Positions 1 through 6,412 of a DNA stretch of 7,830 bases are shown here, in pieces; position 1 is the first letter of the stretch; each line of letters opens with the position of its first letter. Position numbers and translations under genes: made by a program. The stretch is from Flavobacteriales bacterium CG_4_9_14_3_um_filter_32_8. GTDB lineage: Bacteria; Bacteroidota; Bacteroidia; Flavobacteriales_E; Vicingaceae. Below the pieces are notes generated by a model, which did not search any database, was not told the origin of the DNA, and saw nothing but the letters and a program-made list of their open reading frames with translations. The DNA lies in the NCBI GenBank assembly GCA_002790175.1, contig PFUQ01000010.1:1-7830 (forward strand), given 5' to 3'.

Positions 1-1435
1 AGTATTGGTAAGCAATTTTACTTTCACCTTTAAATGTACTTTCTTTTATTAAAGTTTTGTTTTTGTATAACTGAACGATGTAATTTTCTGTAAAATTAGG
101 GGTTACTTTTAATAAAATAGTACCGTAATCGGCTAGCTTTTTGGTTTTGAACTTCACTTTTAACGTGTCATTTTGTAAGCCGTAAATATCTGTAAAAGTA
201 GCGGGAGGAATAAACAATTGATAATTGGTGTTTTCTTTAAAATGATAAGCCAGCTCAAACTTTCTTAACGATGTAGCTGTAAAATGGGAAGTAGTAATTA
301 AAACATTGTCTTCGTACAGTTGAATGCTATCCCCTAAATAACTCACAAAAGGGCTATTAAGACTTAACACAATATCCTTATTTAAATCAAAACTTCCAGA
401 AATATTAGTGGTAATTGTGATAACAGAATCTTTCGCCTTTTTTTTATCTAGTAAAGTAACGTCAACGGTATCGATTATTTCTTCTCCATCTTTTAGCTCC
501 AATAGTATGTTTTCTAACGCTAACATTGGTGGAGCTAACCATATTGTTAAACTATCGCCTATTTTATTTTTTTCTATCGTACTCCAATTTTCAATAGCCT
601 CATTAATTGGTTTATTGATAGGGTTAATCGTAAGATTTTTGGTCGGTAAATTTAAAATCACCTCCACTTTACCTCGTTTTTTATTTTCACTTTTAACAAC
701 AAATTGCAACTTGTTTTCTTCCTCAAACAGATACACTATATTATTACTACGCGATGAATCCAGCATAATGATTTCATCTTTAAAAGCAATTTCCTCGTTG
801 GGTAAATCAAATAAATAATTGCCATTGATATCATTTATCGCAAAAAATTTATAGTTACCGTGAGCAATATTGCTAATGGAGAAAGCCCCATCTTTATCAG
901 TTATTGCTACATAGCGAGGCAGTTCTTTTAAAGGAACAGAATCCGTTAACTGATCGTAAAGCAACACATAAATATTATCTTTTTTAGATACATCAAATGC
1001 ATCCACAACAGTTCCAGAATAGGAAAGAGAATCGATATAACTGCCTGTAGAAAAAACATATTTGTAATTGGGAAAAACATTGTTTTCGGTGATGTCGGTA
1101 ATTGCATTTCCAAAATTAATGCTGTAAGTGGTACTATCTTTTAAATTGCCCAACAATTTAACAACCAATTTTTTTCCTTTTACTGAAACTTCAGGAGCAG
1201 GTTCCATCAAAGGCGAAACGATGAGTTGACTAGCACTATTATTGAGTTGAATAAATTCGTCAAATTCTATTTCTATAGTTTTGCTATCAAAAAATAGTGA
1301 ACCATTTAGAGGCTCACTTTTTACTTCTTTTGGAGGCAAAATATCTTTGTCGCCACCAGTTAAAGGAACTATTTGGGCACAAGAGAGTAATATAAGAACA
1401 GCATTAAAAAGTAATATGAGCTTATTTGCTTTCAA
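1..1435 (-). CDS. Ig-like domain lipoprotein (Bacteroidota family), C-terminus beyond window
   Basis: The frame stays open from a TTG at 1435-1433 to the left edge, giving 478 codons, so the C-terminus is missing. The start is inferred. An in-frame stop lies at 1489-1487 and no ATG occurs between it and the signal sequence. Starting at TTG gives a short basic N-terminus, a hydrophobic core and a lipobox LLSC with the lipidated cysteine at residue 19. The mature protein begins CAQIVPLTGGDKD, a hallmark of a widespread Bacteroidota lipoprotein family. Residues about 33-125 resemble a bacterial Ig-like (SbsA/Big_5 type) domain, including the stretch DSTTYSINFGNAITD. Residues about 130-210 resemble a carboxypeptidase-regulatory-like beta fold (DKDGAFSISNIAHGNYKF). 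The rest is beta-rich without a catalytic motif that I recognise. It is probably anchored in the outer membrane. Its molecular role is unknown. The start overlaps the stop of the upstream reductase gene, which suggests coupled translation. Confidence 0.88.
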   Translation of the reverse strand, partial: MKANKLILLFNAVLILLSCAQIVPLTGGDKDILPPKEVKSEPLNGSLFFDSKTIEIEFDEFIQLNNSASQLIVSPLMEPAPEVSVKGKKLVVKLLGNLKDSTTYSINFGNAITDITENNVFPNYKYVFSTGSYIDSLSYSGTVVDAFDVSKKDNIYVLLYDQLTDSVPLKELPRYVAITDKDGAFSISNIAHGNYKFFAINDINGNYLFDLPNEEIAFKDEIIMLDSSRSNNIVYLFEEENKLQFVVKSENKKRGKVEVILNLPTKNLTINPINKPINEAIENWSTIEKNKIGDSLTIWLAPPMLALENILLELKDGEEIIDTVDVTLLDKKKAKDSVITITTNISGSFDLNKDIVLSLNSPFVSYLGDSIQLYEDNVLITTSHFTATSLRKFELAYHFKENTNYQLFIPPATFTDIYGLQNDTLKVKFKTKKLADYGTILLKVTPNFTENYIVQLYKNKTLIKESTFKGESKIAYQY

Positions 1436-1917
1436 AGAAGAGTGGCTATCAATTTGGTGATTTTGGATAAATGGCTGGAGTCGATTTCATCAAAAGAGTT
1501 CAATTTTTCGCTATCAATATCTAGGACTAACGCAACTTCTGAATTTTTATTAAAAACAGGCACTACAATTTCTGATTGGGATGCCGAGCTACAAGCTATA
1601 TGACCTGGAAATTGGTCAACATCTTTTACGATGATAGTTTTTTGGGTTAACCAAGAAGTTCCGCAAACGCCTTTTCCTTTTTTTATTCTAGTACAAGCCA
1701 CAGGCCCCTGAAAGGGTCCTAGAACCAACTCTTCCTCTTTTACAAAATAAATTCCCACCCAAAGCCAGTTAAAACTAAATTTTAGAGCAGCGATAATATT
1801 TGAAAGATTGGCAATTAAATCGGTTTCTCCCATAACTAAAGCATTAATCTGTGGGATTAATGCTTTGTATTTTTCTTCTTTCGAAAGGTGTTGAGGTATG
1901 ATTAACTCTTCTGCCAT
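1432..1917 (-). CDS. msrC: Free methionine-(R)-sulfoxide reductase (GAF domain, fRMsr)
   Basis: This 161-residue cytoplasmic protein is a single GAF domain. It matches the family (E. coli YebR/MsrC, yeast YKG9) that reduces free, not protein-bound, methionine-R-sulfoxide at the expense of thioredoxin. The family signature is present throughout: WVGIYF (53-58), LGPFQGPVAC (66-75), GKGVCG (81-86), DQFPGHIAC (101-109), SEIVVP (115-120) and LDIDS (132-136). The three redox cysteines fall at 75, 85 and 109. Their spacings of 10 and 24 equal those of Cys84/94/118 in characterised bacterial enzymes, so Cys109 should be the catalytic residue and Cys75 the main resolving one. Glu116 and the Asp133/Asp135 pair correspond to known substrate-binding acidic residues. 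Length is normal for the family. The residue after the catalytic Cys is Ser where Asp is common. The ATG follows the adhesin gene by 47 bases, and the TGA overlaps the start of the next lipoprotein gene. The function call rests on motif recall, not on a search. Confidence 0.93.
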   Translation of the reverse strand: MAEELIIPQHLSKEEKYKALIPQINALVMGETDLIANLSNIIAALKFSFNWLWVGIYFVKEEELVLGPFQGPVACTRIKKGKGVCGTSWLTQKTIIVKDVDQFPGHIACSSASQSEIVVPVFNKNSEVALVLDIDSEKLNSFDEIDSSHLSKITKLIATLL

Positions 1918-1964
1918 GCTGCAAATATAAACATCACAATTGAATGCTTCTATTTGCTCTTAGC

Positions 1965-4900
1965 TTATTTCAATAAAGAAACTTTTCCAACAAATTTATG
2001 GTTTAACCCTTCCCAATCTTTTAGTTTAATGTTATAAACATAAACACCTTCCATAGAAATTTCGCTGTTTCCTTTTGCAGTTCCATCCCAACCAGTTTGA
2101 AGATTGGAAGTTTCATAAATCAACTCTCCCCATCGGTTAAATATTTGCATATTAAACTCCTCAATTTCTTCTCCAACTGCGGTAAATATATCGTTGTCGC
2201 CATCAGCATTTGGTGTAAAAGCATTTGGTATGTAAAAATTATATTTTGGATCGATTTCTAATTTTTCTACTGCTGTATCTTTACATCCATAATTGTTGCT
2301 GGTTATCAAAGTAATGAAATAAGTTCCATCTGTTTCGTATTTGTGAACTGGATTAAATTGATTGGAAAATTTGCCATCACCAAAAGTCCAAGTATAAAAA
2401 CTAGCATCGATGGAGTAGTTTTCAAAAGTAATTTCAGGGTTTAGGATGTCTGTTTCTCTCGGATTAAATTCAAACTGAGCAATCGATTGAGGATTAACAG
2501 TAACATTCATATTCGCTTGGTTGCTGTTGATACATCCAAAAGCAGAAGTAATGGTTAATGTTACATTATAAACGCCAGTTTGAGTATAAGTTTGAGTTGG
2601 ATGCTCTTGTGTGGAATGAGCACCATTACCAAAGTCCCAATTGTAGGTTGAACCTGCTGGATTAGTCGCATTATTACTTAAGTCTAAAACAACTTGTCCG
2701 CAGGCAATCTCAGTTTGTGACAACACATACACCGATGGTAATGGATTTACATTTATCATTACAGTTTCATTAATCGAGTTGCCACAAACATCAGTTACTG
2801 TAACAACGTAATTGGTGTTAGTTAAAGGCGTAACATTAAAAGGACCTTGTCCCACTCCTAATCCGTTATTCCAATTAAATATATAAGAACCTATTCCGTC
2901 AAGTAGCGTTGCACTAATAAGGTATGAAGCTCCTTCGCATAGGCTTGTATCAGGAACGGCAGATAAGGTTACTAAATTGATGTCGTTAACTAAAACATTT
3001 GTATTATCTGTCGTTCCGATACAGCCATTTCCATCTATTGCATAAACGGAATAGATTGTTGAATTAGAAGGAAAAACTACTTGAGATGCTCCATTATATC
3101 CATTATTCCATAGATAAGTATAATTTCCAGTTCCTCCAGTAGCGGATGCTGTTAAGTTAATGGCTTGCCCTGGACAAATGGTATCTCCTCCTTGAATAAT
3201 TGTTGCTATTGCTGAAGGTTCAGTGATAGTTGCGGAAGTAGTATCAACACATCCGTTATTGTCTGTTACCACCACAACTTGATAACCAGAACTTAAGTTG
3301 GTAGCATTTGCAGTTGTTGAAACCGCAGGTATCCATTGATAAGAGTATGGTTGAGTTCCTCCTGTTGTTGTAGTTTGAATAGTTCCGTCATTTAATCCAT
3401 TACAAGTAATATTAGTATAATTAAGAACAGAAGCATTTAGTATATCAGGTTCAGTTATGGTGTATTGGTTAGTGGCTGTACAACCGTTATCATCAGTAAT
3501 GTTTAATAAATAGATACCAGCGGTTAAGTTATTTATCATTGGACTATTTGGAAATGAATTATTGTTCCAGTTGTAAGAATAAGGAGCAGTTCCACCATTC
3601 ATATTCATAGTGATTGAACCATTGTTTCCTCCAAAACAATTCACATTTTGTTGGTTGGAGATGTTAAAACTTAAAGGTAGAGGTGAAGTGATGGTAATGC
3701 TTTGTGAGGTATTACATCCATTGTTGTCTGTAACAAGCACATTGTAATTTCCACTAGTTAAACCAATAGCGTTTAAATTATTTTGGATTGGATTGGTGTT
3801 CCATATTGCAGCATAAGGAGCTGTGCCACCTGATGGGATTACTGAAGCAGTACCATCGTCTCCTCCAAAACAGCTTGTATTTATTTGTGTTGTAGTAGCT
3901 GTTAAAGGGGATGATGGTTGAGTTATCACAATAGTATCTGTGGTGGTACATCCACCATTTGAAGTAACTGTTACATAATAAGTTCCACTTGATAAGTTGG
4001 ATATGGTTGGGTTGAAACCTCCATTAGACCATAGATAAACGTAAGGTTGTTGTCCTCCATTAACATTAGCTGTAGCTGAACCATTGTTTCCTCCAAAACA
4101 ACTTACATTATTACTTGTAATGTTTATATTTCCTGGAAGAGGACCAGTACCAACTGTGGTTGTAGAAGATGAAATACATCCTGAGGCATCAGTAACATTT
4201 ACTGTATATTGACCAGCTAATAATCCATTAGCATTAGCATTGTTACCTCCGTTTGGAGTCCATTGATAAGTATAAGGAGCAGTACCTCCTTGAACAGTTG
4301 CTGTTGCAGAACCGTTGGAAGCTCCACAGTTTGCAGGAGTTGAAGTAGTACTAGTTGTAAAACCTGTAACAGTTATGCAAAATGAATAAATTTGAACTCC
4401 ATTAAACGGACAGTTATCATCACTCACGGTTACAGTAAAACAATAAGGGTTTGCACTAATATCACCAATTGTTGGAGTCCAACTAAAATTACCAGTGGGT
4501 AGTTGAGCACCATTATTAGTAAAACTGGCAGCAGGAATTGCATTGTTCCAATTTAGCGTAACGGTTTGTCCTGCGTCTAAATCAAAGGAAGGAATAGTAA
4601 AAATTAAAGGTGAACCAGCACAGGCGGTGATTGAAAATTGTCCTGTTCCATTAATTCCTGTTATATAAGGTAAGTTGTTGGTACAAGGAACTGTTCTTAG
4701 TTGAATGTCTCTAATTACACTTCCAACAAAAATTTCATTTCTATATTCTTCCACTTTTACAGCAAATACGGTAACTTCTTGCAAAACTGGAGTCATACAA
4801 ATATCGCCAGTTGAAGAGTTGAAAGTCATGGCTGGGTTGGAAATTAATGGTTGTTGAGCAGAATACCCAGGAAGATAAGTAACTGTTGTTGTTGCACTAG

Positions 4901-5525
4901 TAGCAGGAGTTATTAACGAGTAATATAATGAATCTCCATCTACATCTGTTGCTCCATGATTAAAGCAGGAGGTTTGTCCAACACAAGGAAAAGAAACTGG
5001 TGGATTTGAAAAAGTGGTAGAGTTGTTACAAGCAAAATCTAAATTATTCAATTTTGCTTCAATGTAAATATTCTCTCCTCCTGGATTAGTAATGGTATTA
5101 ATGGCATTATTTCTACAACAAAGAGTAAAACTAAAAGTCCAATCGGTACAAAGAGTTGGAAGGGTTATGATACCACTATAAATATATTCTTCTACACCAG
5201 GATTTGCACCACCATTACAGGTAGTAGTTTGCGTATTACAAATTGGAGTTACATCATTTCCTGTTCCAGGAATTGGAGATAAAGTGGTATTGAAATTTAA
5301 ACCACAAGATACCGATGAAGTATTAATAGTAATTGAATTAGGAGCAGCAACACCTGCACAATCTCTGTAAAAACTAACATTAATTTGGTATTGATTTCCA
5401 CCTAAACATTGATAAGTGATATCTGCACTCTGTGCGTGAGAAGCATAAGTCTTATGATTAATAAATAAAGAAAATAAAACGATTACTAACCAAAAGATGA
5501 TTCGATATGTATTTTCTTTTTTCAT
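1965..5525 (-). CDS. Large T9SS-secreted adhesin-like protein with SprB repeats, PKD domains and gliding-type C-terminal domain
   Basis: This 1186-residue cell-surface or secreted protein resembles Flavobacteriia gliding/adhesion proteins. I chose the ATG at 5525. It gives a standard Sec signal peptide (MKK start, hydrophobic core, TYA/S cleavage near residue 28), and an A-rich stretch precedes it. The in-frame ATG at 5561 would add 12 residues that do not improve it. Residues about 29-284 form a cysteine-rich N-terminal domain common in such proteins. Residues 287-388 form an Ig/cadherin-like domain. Five SprB-type repeats occupy about 395-458, 469-537, 542-615, 619-693 and 697-770. Each has C-x-G/A-x-x-[ND]G, GG-x-x-PY-x-x-x-W and VTDxxGC motifs. 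Two Ig-like units follow (774-846, 849-928), then two PKD domains (929-1012 with WDFGNG; 1013-1093 with WTFGDG and NPVHKY). A type-B T9SS sorting domain ends the protein (1094-1186: IPNAFTPNADGDND, FNRWGELIYE, GVYVYNIKL). The ligand is unknown. I see no frameshift or truncation, and no SprF-like partner in the window. Confidence 0.95.
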   Translation of the reverse strand: MKKENTYRIIFWLVIVLFSLFINHKTYASHAQSADITYQCLGGNQYQINVSFYRDCAGVAAPNSITINTSSVSCGLNFNTTLSPIPGTGNDVTPICNTQTTTCNGGANPGVEEYIYSGIITLPTLCTDWTFSFTLCCRNNAINTITNPGGENIYIEAKLNNLDFACNNSTTFSNPPVSFPCVGQTSCFNHGATDVDGDSLYYSLITPATSATTTVTYLPGYSAQQPLISNPAMTFNSSTGDICMTPVLQEVTVFAVKVEEYRNEIFVGSVIRDIQLRTVPCTNNLPYITGINGTGQFSITACAGSPLIFTIPSFDLDAGQTVTLNWNNAIPAASFTNNGAQLPTGNFSWTPTIGDISANPYCFTVTVSDDNCPFNGVQIYSFCITVTGFTTSTTSTPANCGASNGSATATVQGGTAPYTYQWTPNGGNNANANGLLAGQYTVNVTDASGCISSSTTTVGTGPLPGNINITSNNVSCFGGNNGSATANVNGGQQPYVYLWSNGGFNPTISNLSSGTYYVTVTSNGGCTTTDTIVITQPSSPLTATTTQINTSCFGGDDGTASVIPSGGTAPYAAIWNTNPIQNNLNAIGLTSGNYNVLVTDNNGCNTSQSITITSPLPLSFNISNQQNVNCFGGNNGSITMNMNGGTAPYSYNWNNNSFPNSPMINNLTAGIYLLNITDDNGCTATNQYTITEPDILNASVLNYTNITCNGLNDGTIQTTTTGGTQPYSYQWIPAVSTTANATNLSSGYQVVVVTDNNGCVDTTSATITEPSAIATIIQGGDTICPGQAINLTASATGGTGNYTYLWNNGYNGASQVVFPSNSTIYSVYAIDGNGCIGTTDNTNVLVNDINLVTLSAVPDTSLCEGASYLISATLLDGIGSYIFNWNNGLGVGQGPFNVTPLTNTNYVVTVTDVCGNSINETVMINVNPLPSVYVLSQTEIACGQVVLDLSNNATNPAGSTYNWDFGNGAHSTQEHPTQTYTQTGVYNVTLTITSAFGCINSNQANMNVTVNPQSIAQFEFNPRETDILNPEITFENYSIDASFYTWTFGDGKFSNQFNPVHKYETDGTYFITLITSNNYGCKDTAVEKLEIDPKYNFYIPNAFTPNADGDNDIFTAVGEEIEEFNMQIFNRWGELIYETSNLQTGWDGTAKGNSEISMEGVYVYNIKLKDWEGLNHKFVGKVSLLK
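3615..3639. repeat. Direct repeat copy A (25 bp) within SprB units
   Basis: These 25 bases recur without mismatch at 4077-4101, 462 bases away. Both copies encode the conserved CFGGNNGS block of two different SprB units, in the same frame. A related but imperfect copy lies near 3857-3872. Recombination between the perfect copies would remove 462 bases (154 codons) in frame, so unit number could vary between strains. Confidence 0.8.
4077..4101. repeat. Direct repeat copy B (25 bp) within SprB units
   Basis: This is the second perfect copy of the block at 3615-3639. It encodes the CFGGNNGS segment of the second SprB unit. The sequences diverge immediately outside the block on both sides, so identity is limited to the conserved motif. 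Confidence 0.8.
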
Positions 5526-5732
5526 GACTTTATTTTTTTTAATGATAAAGAACAGTTTCATGTGTTTTAAGTATTTTAACGGATAATTGTAATCATTGGT
5601 TACATAAAATATTGATATATGTCATTAAATAAATATTAATATACACTATAATAATATTTTACAGAATTATATATTGTGTAACATAATAAATAAGAAATAA
5701 AGTATTTATATTAAGAATTTTTGTTGATAACT
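5526..5732. other. AT-rich leader/intergenic region upstream of the adhesin gene
   Basis: No gene is visible in these 207 bases, which are almost entirely A and T and contain many short AT-only palindromes. They must hold the adhesin promoter if that gene is transcribed independently. I find no good match to the Bacteroidota -7 box (TAnnTTTG) on the minus strand. A near-palindrome at 5589-5603 (GTAATC-ATT-GGTTAC, one mismatch between the arms) lies about 65 bases before the start codon. It is the only operator-like site I could point to. The bases just before the chosen start codon on the minus strand include a run of eight A, as is common before Bacteroidota start codons. Confidence 0.5.
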
Positions 5733-5773
5733 AAAAAATACCCTCGACTATAGATATACAACAAGTCGAGGGT
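5733..5773 (-). terminator. Strong intrinsic terminator (minus-strand reading)
   Basis: A perfect 9-bp stem CCCTCGACT/AGTCGAGGG pairs 5741-5749 with 5764-5772. One more A-T pair (5740 with 5773) extends it, and the loop is 14 bases. Read on the minus strand the stem is followed by TATTTTTT, the classical U-tract (A-run 5733-5738 on the plus strand). On the plus strand only TTTAGATT follows, so activity in that direction should be weaker. It is GC-rich inside a very AT-rich region. It cannot end the adhesin transcript, which begins downstream of it, so it should end a separate short minus-strand transcript or act as an attenuator. Confidence 0.75.
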
Positions 5774-5859
5774 TTAGATTGGTAAGTGTGTGGTTATTGG
5801 GTTACTGTTATTCTCCTCATAACGCACTTGCTTGCATCTCACTTTTTTCTACCAATCTA
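5733..5859 (-). ncRNA. Candidate structured small RNA (or structured leader) ending in the intrinsic terminator
   Basis: Read on the minus strand, the region starts with TAGATTGGTA (5859-5850), which pairs perfectly over 10 bp with TACCAATCTA (5784-5775). Inside this closing stem lie a short extension (AGTG with CACT) and a hairpin GTTAT-GAGGAGA-ATAAC (5823-5807) with a purine-rich loop. The terminator hairpin follows only a few bases after the closing stem. The result is a compact RNA of about 125 nt with nested helices and a proper 3' end. It resembles no family that I can name; I considered SRP RNA, 6S and tmRNA and saw none of their signatures. I find no promoter box upstream. It lies about 210 bases ahead of the adhesin gene on the same strand, so a cis-regulatory leader is an alternative. 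Two mini-frames (MQASAL at 5837-5817; MRRITVTQ at 5820-5794) overlap by ATGA inside it. Confidence 0.45.
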
Positions 5860-5950
5860 TAATTTAGATGAAATCTTATAAAATTTTCCATAAAAATTTT
5901 GATTCTACGATATATATATATTAGCGACTTAAATTCTAAAACTAAATAGT

Positions 5951-6328
5951 ATGAAAAAATAAATTTTATTTACAGTAATTATCGCACTAATACTTTGTGG
6001 GTGTACAAAAGAAGGATTAATTGTTTCATCAAAAACCATACTAATAAATGATGGCACGACTTCAAAAGAAGGTTTAAATTGTGCTTTATCAGTGGTATAT
6101 GAAGGTGAAAATAGTTGATGTTTGGTGTCCAAGAATACCAGGTAACTGCTTTGAAGAAGTCATAGTAGTTGGAAAATCAGCATATGAAGAGTTAATTCCT
6201 GCAATTAATCAAGATAAGCAAGATATTTTTTTAAGAATAATAATTATTCTACTATTTATGGTATTGATGAAGACTCTCATATACAGGATGCTTTAGAGAA
6301 AATTAAAAAAAAGGAGCTAACAATTTAG
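5951..6328 (+). pseudogene. Degraded small lipoprotein gene (one stop, two frameshifts)
   Basis: The frame from ATG at 5951 reads MKK, a TAA at codon 4 (5960-5962), then ILFTVIIALILCGCTKEG. This is a clear lipoprotein signal peptide with an LCGC lipobox. The frame continues to about 6110 (NCALSVVYEGE), where it meets a TGA. Coding continues in the next frame (IVDVWCPRIPGNCFEEVIVVG, AYEELIPAINQDKQDIF), then returns to the first frame (NNNYSTIYGIDEDSH, then ALEKIKKKELTI) and stops with TAG at 6326-6328. Removing one A from the AAAA near 6106-6110 and adding one T to the seven-T run at 6226-6232 restores one frame. The protein would then be about 125 residues, apart from codon 4 (probably a former AAA). 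I do not recognise the family. The two shifts sit in homopolymers and could be sequencing errors, but the nonsense codon argues for real decay. Confidence 0.7.
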
Positions 6329-6335
6329 CTTCTTT
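6305..6335 (-). terminator. Probable bidirectional intrinsic terminator between convergent genes
   Basis: An 11-bp stem pairs AAAGGAGCTAA (6310-6320) with TTAGCTTCTTT (6325-6335) around the loop CAAT, with one G-T wobble. On the minus strand it is followed by a run of eight T (plus-strand A-run 6305-6312), which makes it a good terminator for the M16 peptidase transcript about 230 bases after its stop codon. On the plus strand it contains the TAG of the degraded lipoprotein gene and is followed by a T-rich tail (TTCTTTAAATTT). It could therefore have ended both convergent transcripts. Confidence 0.6.
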
Positions 6336-6346
6336 AAATTTCATAT

Positions 6347-6401
6347 TAACCTGAGTTTATCGAAGTAAATACAGAAACTTCGTTATCTCGAACTCAGGTT
6401 A
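6347..6401. repeat. REP-like hairpin element (CCTGAGTT...AACTCAGG)
   Basis: The arms 6348-6366 and 6377-6400 fold into one hairpin. Ten outer base pairs (AACCTGAGTT with AACTCAGGTT) are perfect, plus one more T-A pair. A five-base bulge on the right arm follows, then six inner pairs (CGAAGT with ACTTCG), with a loop of about ten bases. No T-run follows on either strand, so it is not a standard terminator. Its look and intergenic position fit the short palindromic repeats dispersed in many Flavobacteriia genomes. Copy number cannot be judged from one window. Confidence 0.6.
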
Positions 6402-6412
6402 TTGGTTCAATT

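Larger units (their letters stand above)
3216..4343 (-). repeat. Five tandem SprB-type repeat units inside the adhesin gene
   Basis: Residues 395-770 of the adhesin are built from five units of roughly 65-75 residues. Each unit starts near a Cys-Phe/Asn/Gly-Gly segment, contains GG-x-x-PY-x-x-x-W in the middle and ends with a VTD-x-x-GC segment. Most units are followed by a short ITxP linker. At the DNA level the units have diverged except for short conserved blocks, so this is an old domain array and not a recent perfect expansion. In SprB-type proteins such arrays form extended surface filaments. That role here is inferred from the family. Confidence 0.88.

Noticed and set aside
408..818. 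Plus-strand open frame of 136 codons
   Set aside because: It lies wholly opposite the Ig-like lipoprotein, whose frame has a signal peptide, recognisable domains and coding character. The plus-strand translation is a low-complexity shadow.
1922..1929. TATATTTG on the minus strand, a perfect match to the Bacteroidota -7 box before the sulfoxide reductase
   Set aside because: No TTG-type -33 element lies at the right distance, and the implied transcript start would fall in the start codon itself. An 8-mer of this composition is common in AT-rich DNA.
5526..5561. Upstream ATG at 5561 as the adhesin start
   Set aside because: It would put MKLFFIIKKNKV before an already complete signal peptide. 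The ATG at 5525 with MKK and an A-rich leader fits secreted Bacteroidota proteins better, though the longer form cannot be excluded.
5909..5921. Short TA dinucleotide run as a phase-variable tract
   Set aside because: It has only about six units, in AT-rich DNA and upstream of an already broken gene, so nothing supports a switching role.
5929..6132. Minus-strand open frame of 67 codons
   Set aside because: It is antisense to the degraded lipoprotein gene, whose plus-strand reading has a signal peptide and lipobox. The minus reading has no recognisable feature.
6081..6296. Plus-strand open frame of 71 codons as an independent gene
   Set aside because: Its centre is genuine coding sequence, but it lacks its own signal peptide. 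Its last ~20 codons are out of the coding frame, and both sides continue in the other frame, so it is the middle piece of the pseudogene.
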